From assembly GCA_041746415.1 (NCBI GenBank), contig JBGTHB010000039.1, positions 1-7,137 of the forward strand: a DNA stretch of 7,137 nucleotides, given 5' to 3'. Shown one piece after another: positions 6,794-7,137 of the stretch; position 1 is the first letter of the stretch, and every line of letters starts with the position of its first letter. Position numbers and translations under genes: made by a program. The stretch is from JBGTHB01 sp041746415. GTDB taxonomy: Bacteria > Pseudomonadota > Gammaproteobacteria > Coxiellales > Coxiellaceae. The notes under the pieces were generated by a model that was not told the origin of the DNA, searched no databases, and worked only from the letters and a program-made list of their open reading frames with translations.

Positions 6794-7137
6794 ATGTTGA
6801 GTCAAAACGCAGCGCGGTCAAAAAACGGTAAGAAAAAAAACACACGGCGAAGCCAACAATCATCCACGGCTTCAACGACAGCTCCAGCAAATGGCAGTCA
6901 ATCAGCTTCAGTATTACCAAAAAAGGAAACAGCAGGAGCAGGAGCTGGAAATGGTGCGGCAGCGGCAGTGAGGCCAGGCCGATTCGTGCTAATACAACCC
7001 GTGCAACCACTACAGCAATTGCAAAAGCAGTTAGAAGAACAGGTAGCAGAGCTTCAGAAAGAATTTGTGACACGTTTGCACCAGCAACAAACATGGTTTG
7101 AGCAACAATTGCAGCAGCAGCGTGAAGAGTTTGCGTG
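6794..7137 (+). CDS. Unrecognised basic, low-complexity protein with Gln-rich coiled coil (partial)
   Basis: I do not recognise this protein. The frame runs open for 114 codons to the right edge, so the C-terminus is missing. The ATG has a well-placed AGGA upstream and an in-frame stop just before it. Residues 2-30 are basic and rich in Lys, Arg, Ser and Thr (SKNGKKKNTRRSQQSS at 9-24). Residues 45-62 are mostly Ala, Gly and Glu. After RPGRFVLIQPVQP (60-72) comes a segment with heptad-spaced Leu73, Leu80 and Leu87 plus Leu76, strongly suggesting a coiled coil. Gln makes up 16 of the last 47 residues. There is no signal peptide or membrane segment, so a cytoplasmic, nucleic-acid-binding or secreted protein is possible. 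Its codons favour A in the third position (CAA, GCA, ACA), unlike the T-rich sense strand of the operon. A phasin-like or secreted effector role could be imagined, but nothing visible proves either. Confidence 0.7.
   Translation, partial: MLSQNAARSKNGKKKNTRRSQQSSTASTTAPANGSQSASVLPKKETAGAGAGNGAAAAVRPGRFVLIQPVQPLQQLQKQLEEQVAELQKEFVTRLHQQQTWFEQQLQQQREEFA

Noticed and set aside
6578..6805. Minus-strand reading frame of 75 codons in the gap
   Set aside because: It shows no family motif or signal and overlaps the start of the right-edge gene on the other strand. It is probably chance in AT-rich DNA.
6771..7094. Minus-strand reading frame of 107 codons at the right edge
   Set aside because: It is the shadow of the plus-strand gene starting at 6794. 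Its apparent hydrophobicity arises from the complement of Gln/Lys/Ala codons, and the plus frame has the ribosome site and the coiled-coil periodicity.

Overview
The window looks like chromosome of a Gram-negative gammaproteobacterium that is moderately AT-rich by eye. MsbA and LpxK place it among lipopolysaccharide-making bacteria, and a comEC-msbA-lpxK order is a gammaproteobacterial arrangement. A dispersed-repeat-like sequence and a basic, low-complexity, glutamine-rich coiled-coil protein at the right edge would fit a Legionella/Coxiella-type lineage. That placement is inference and cannot be proved from this window.

Layout. Positions 1-336 (minus strand) hold the 5' part of an unrecognised gene. 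It encodes a short membrane-anchored or exported protein and has a GTG start with a very strong Shine-Dalgarno. It diverges from the main unit across a 148-base gap that holds its likely promoter. Positions 485-6475 (plus strand) are four tightly packed genes: comEC (DNA-uptake channel), msbA (lipid A flippase), lpxK (lipid A 4'-kinase) and a Bcr/CflA-type major facilitator superfamily exporter. The genes overlap by 34, 1 and 4 bases, so they are almost certainly one translationally coupled operon. Positions 6476-6793 are non-coding and contain a REP-like repeat. Positions 6794-7137 (plus strand) are the 5' part of a second unrecognised gene, encoding a Lys/Arg/Ser/Ala-rich head followed by a Gln-rich coiled coil.

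How the genes work together. LpxK adds the 4'-phosphate that completes the lipid A disaccharide at the cytoplasmic face of the inner membrane. MsbA flips the finished core-lipid A to the periplasmic face. ComEC is the inner-membrane pore for single-stranded DNA in natural transformation and is often located beside msbA without sharing its pathway. The MFS exporter sits directly after lpxK, where kdsB or a related LPS gene is often found, and the lpxK reading frame ends early at this junction.

I see no convincing new defence system, CRISPR array, RNA gene or insertion sequence. The points most worth a second look are the right-edge protein, the intergenic repeat, and the shortened LpxK with an altered conserved motif.
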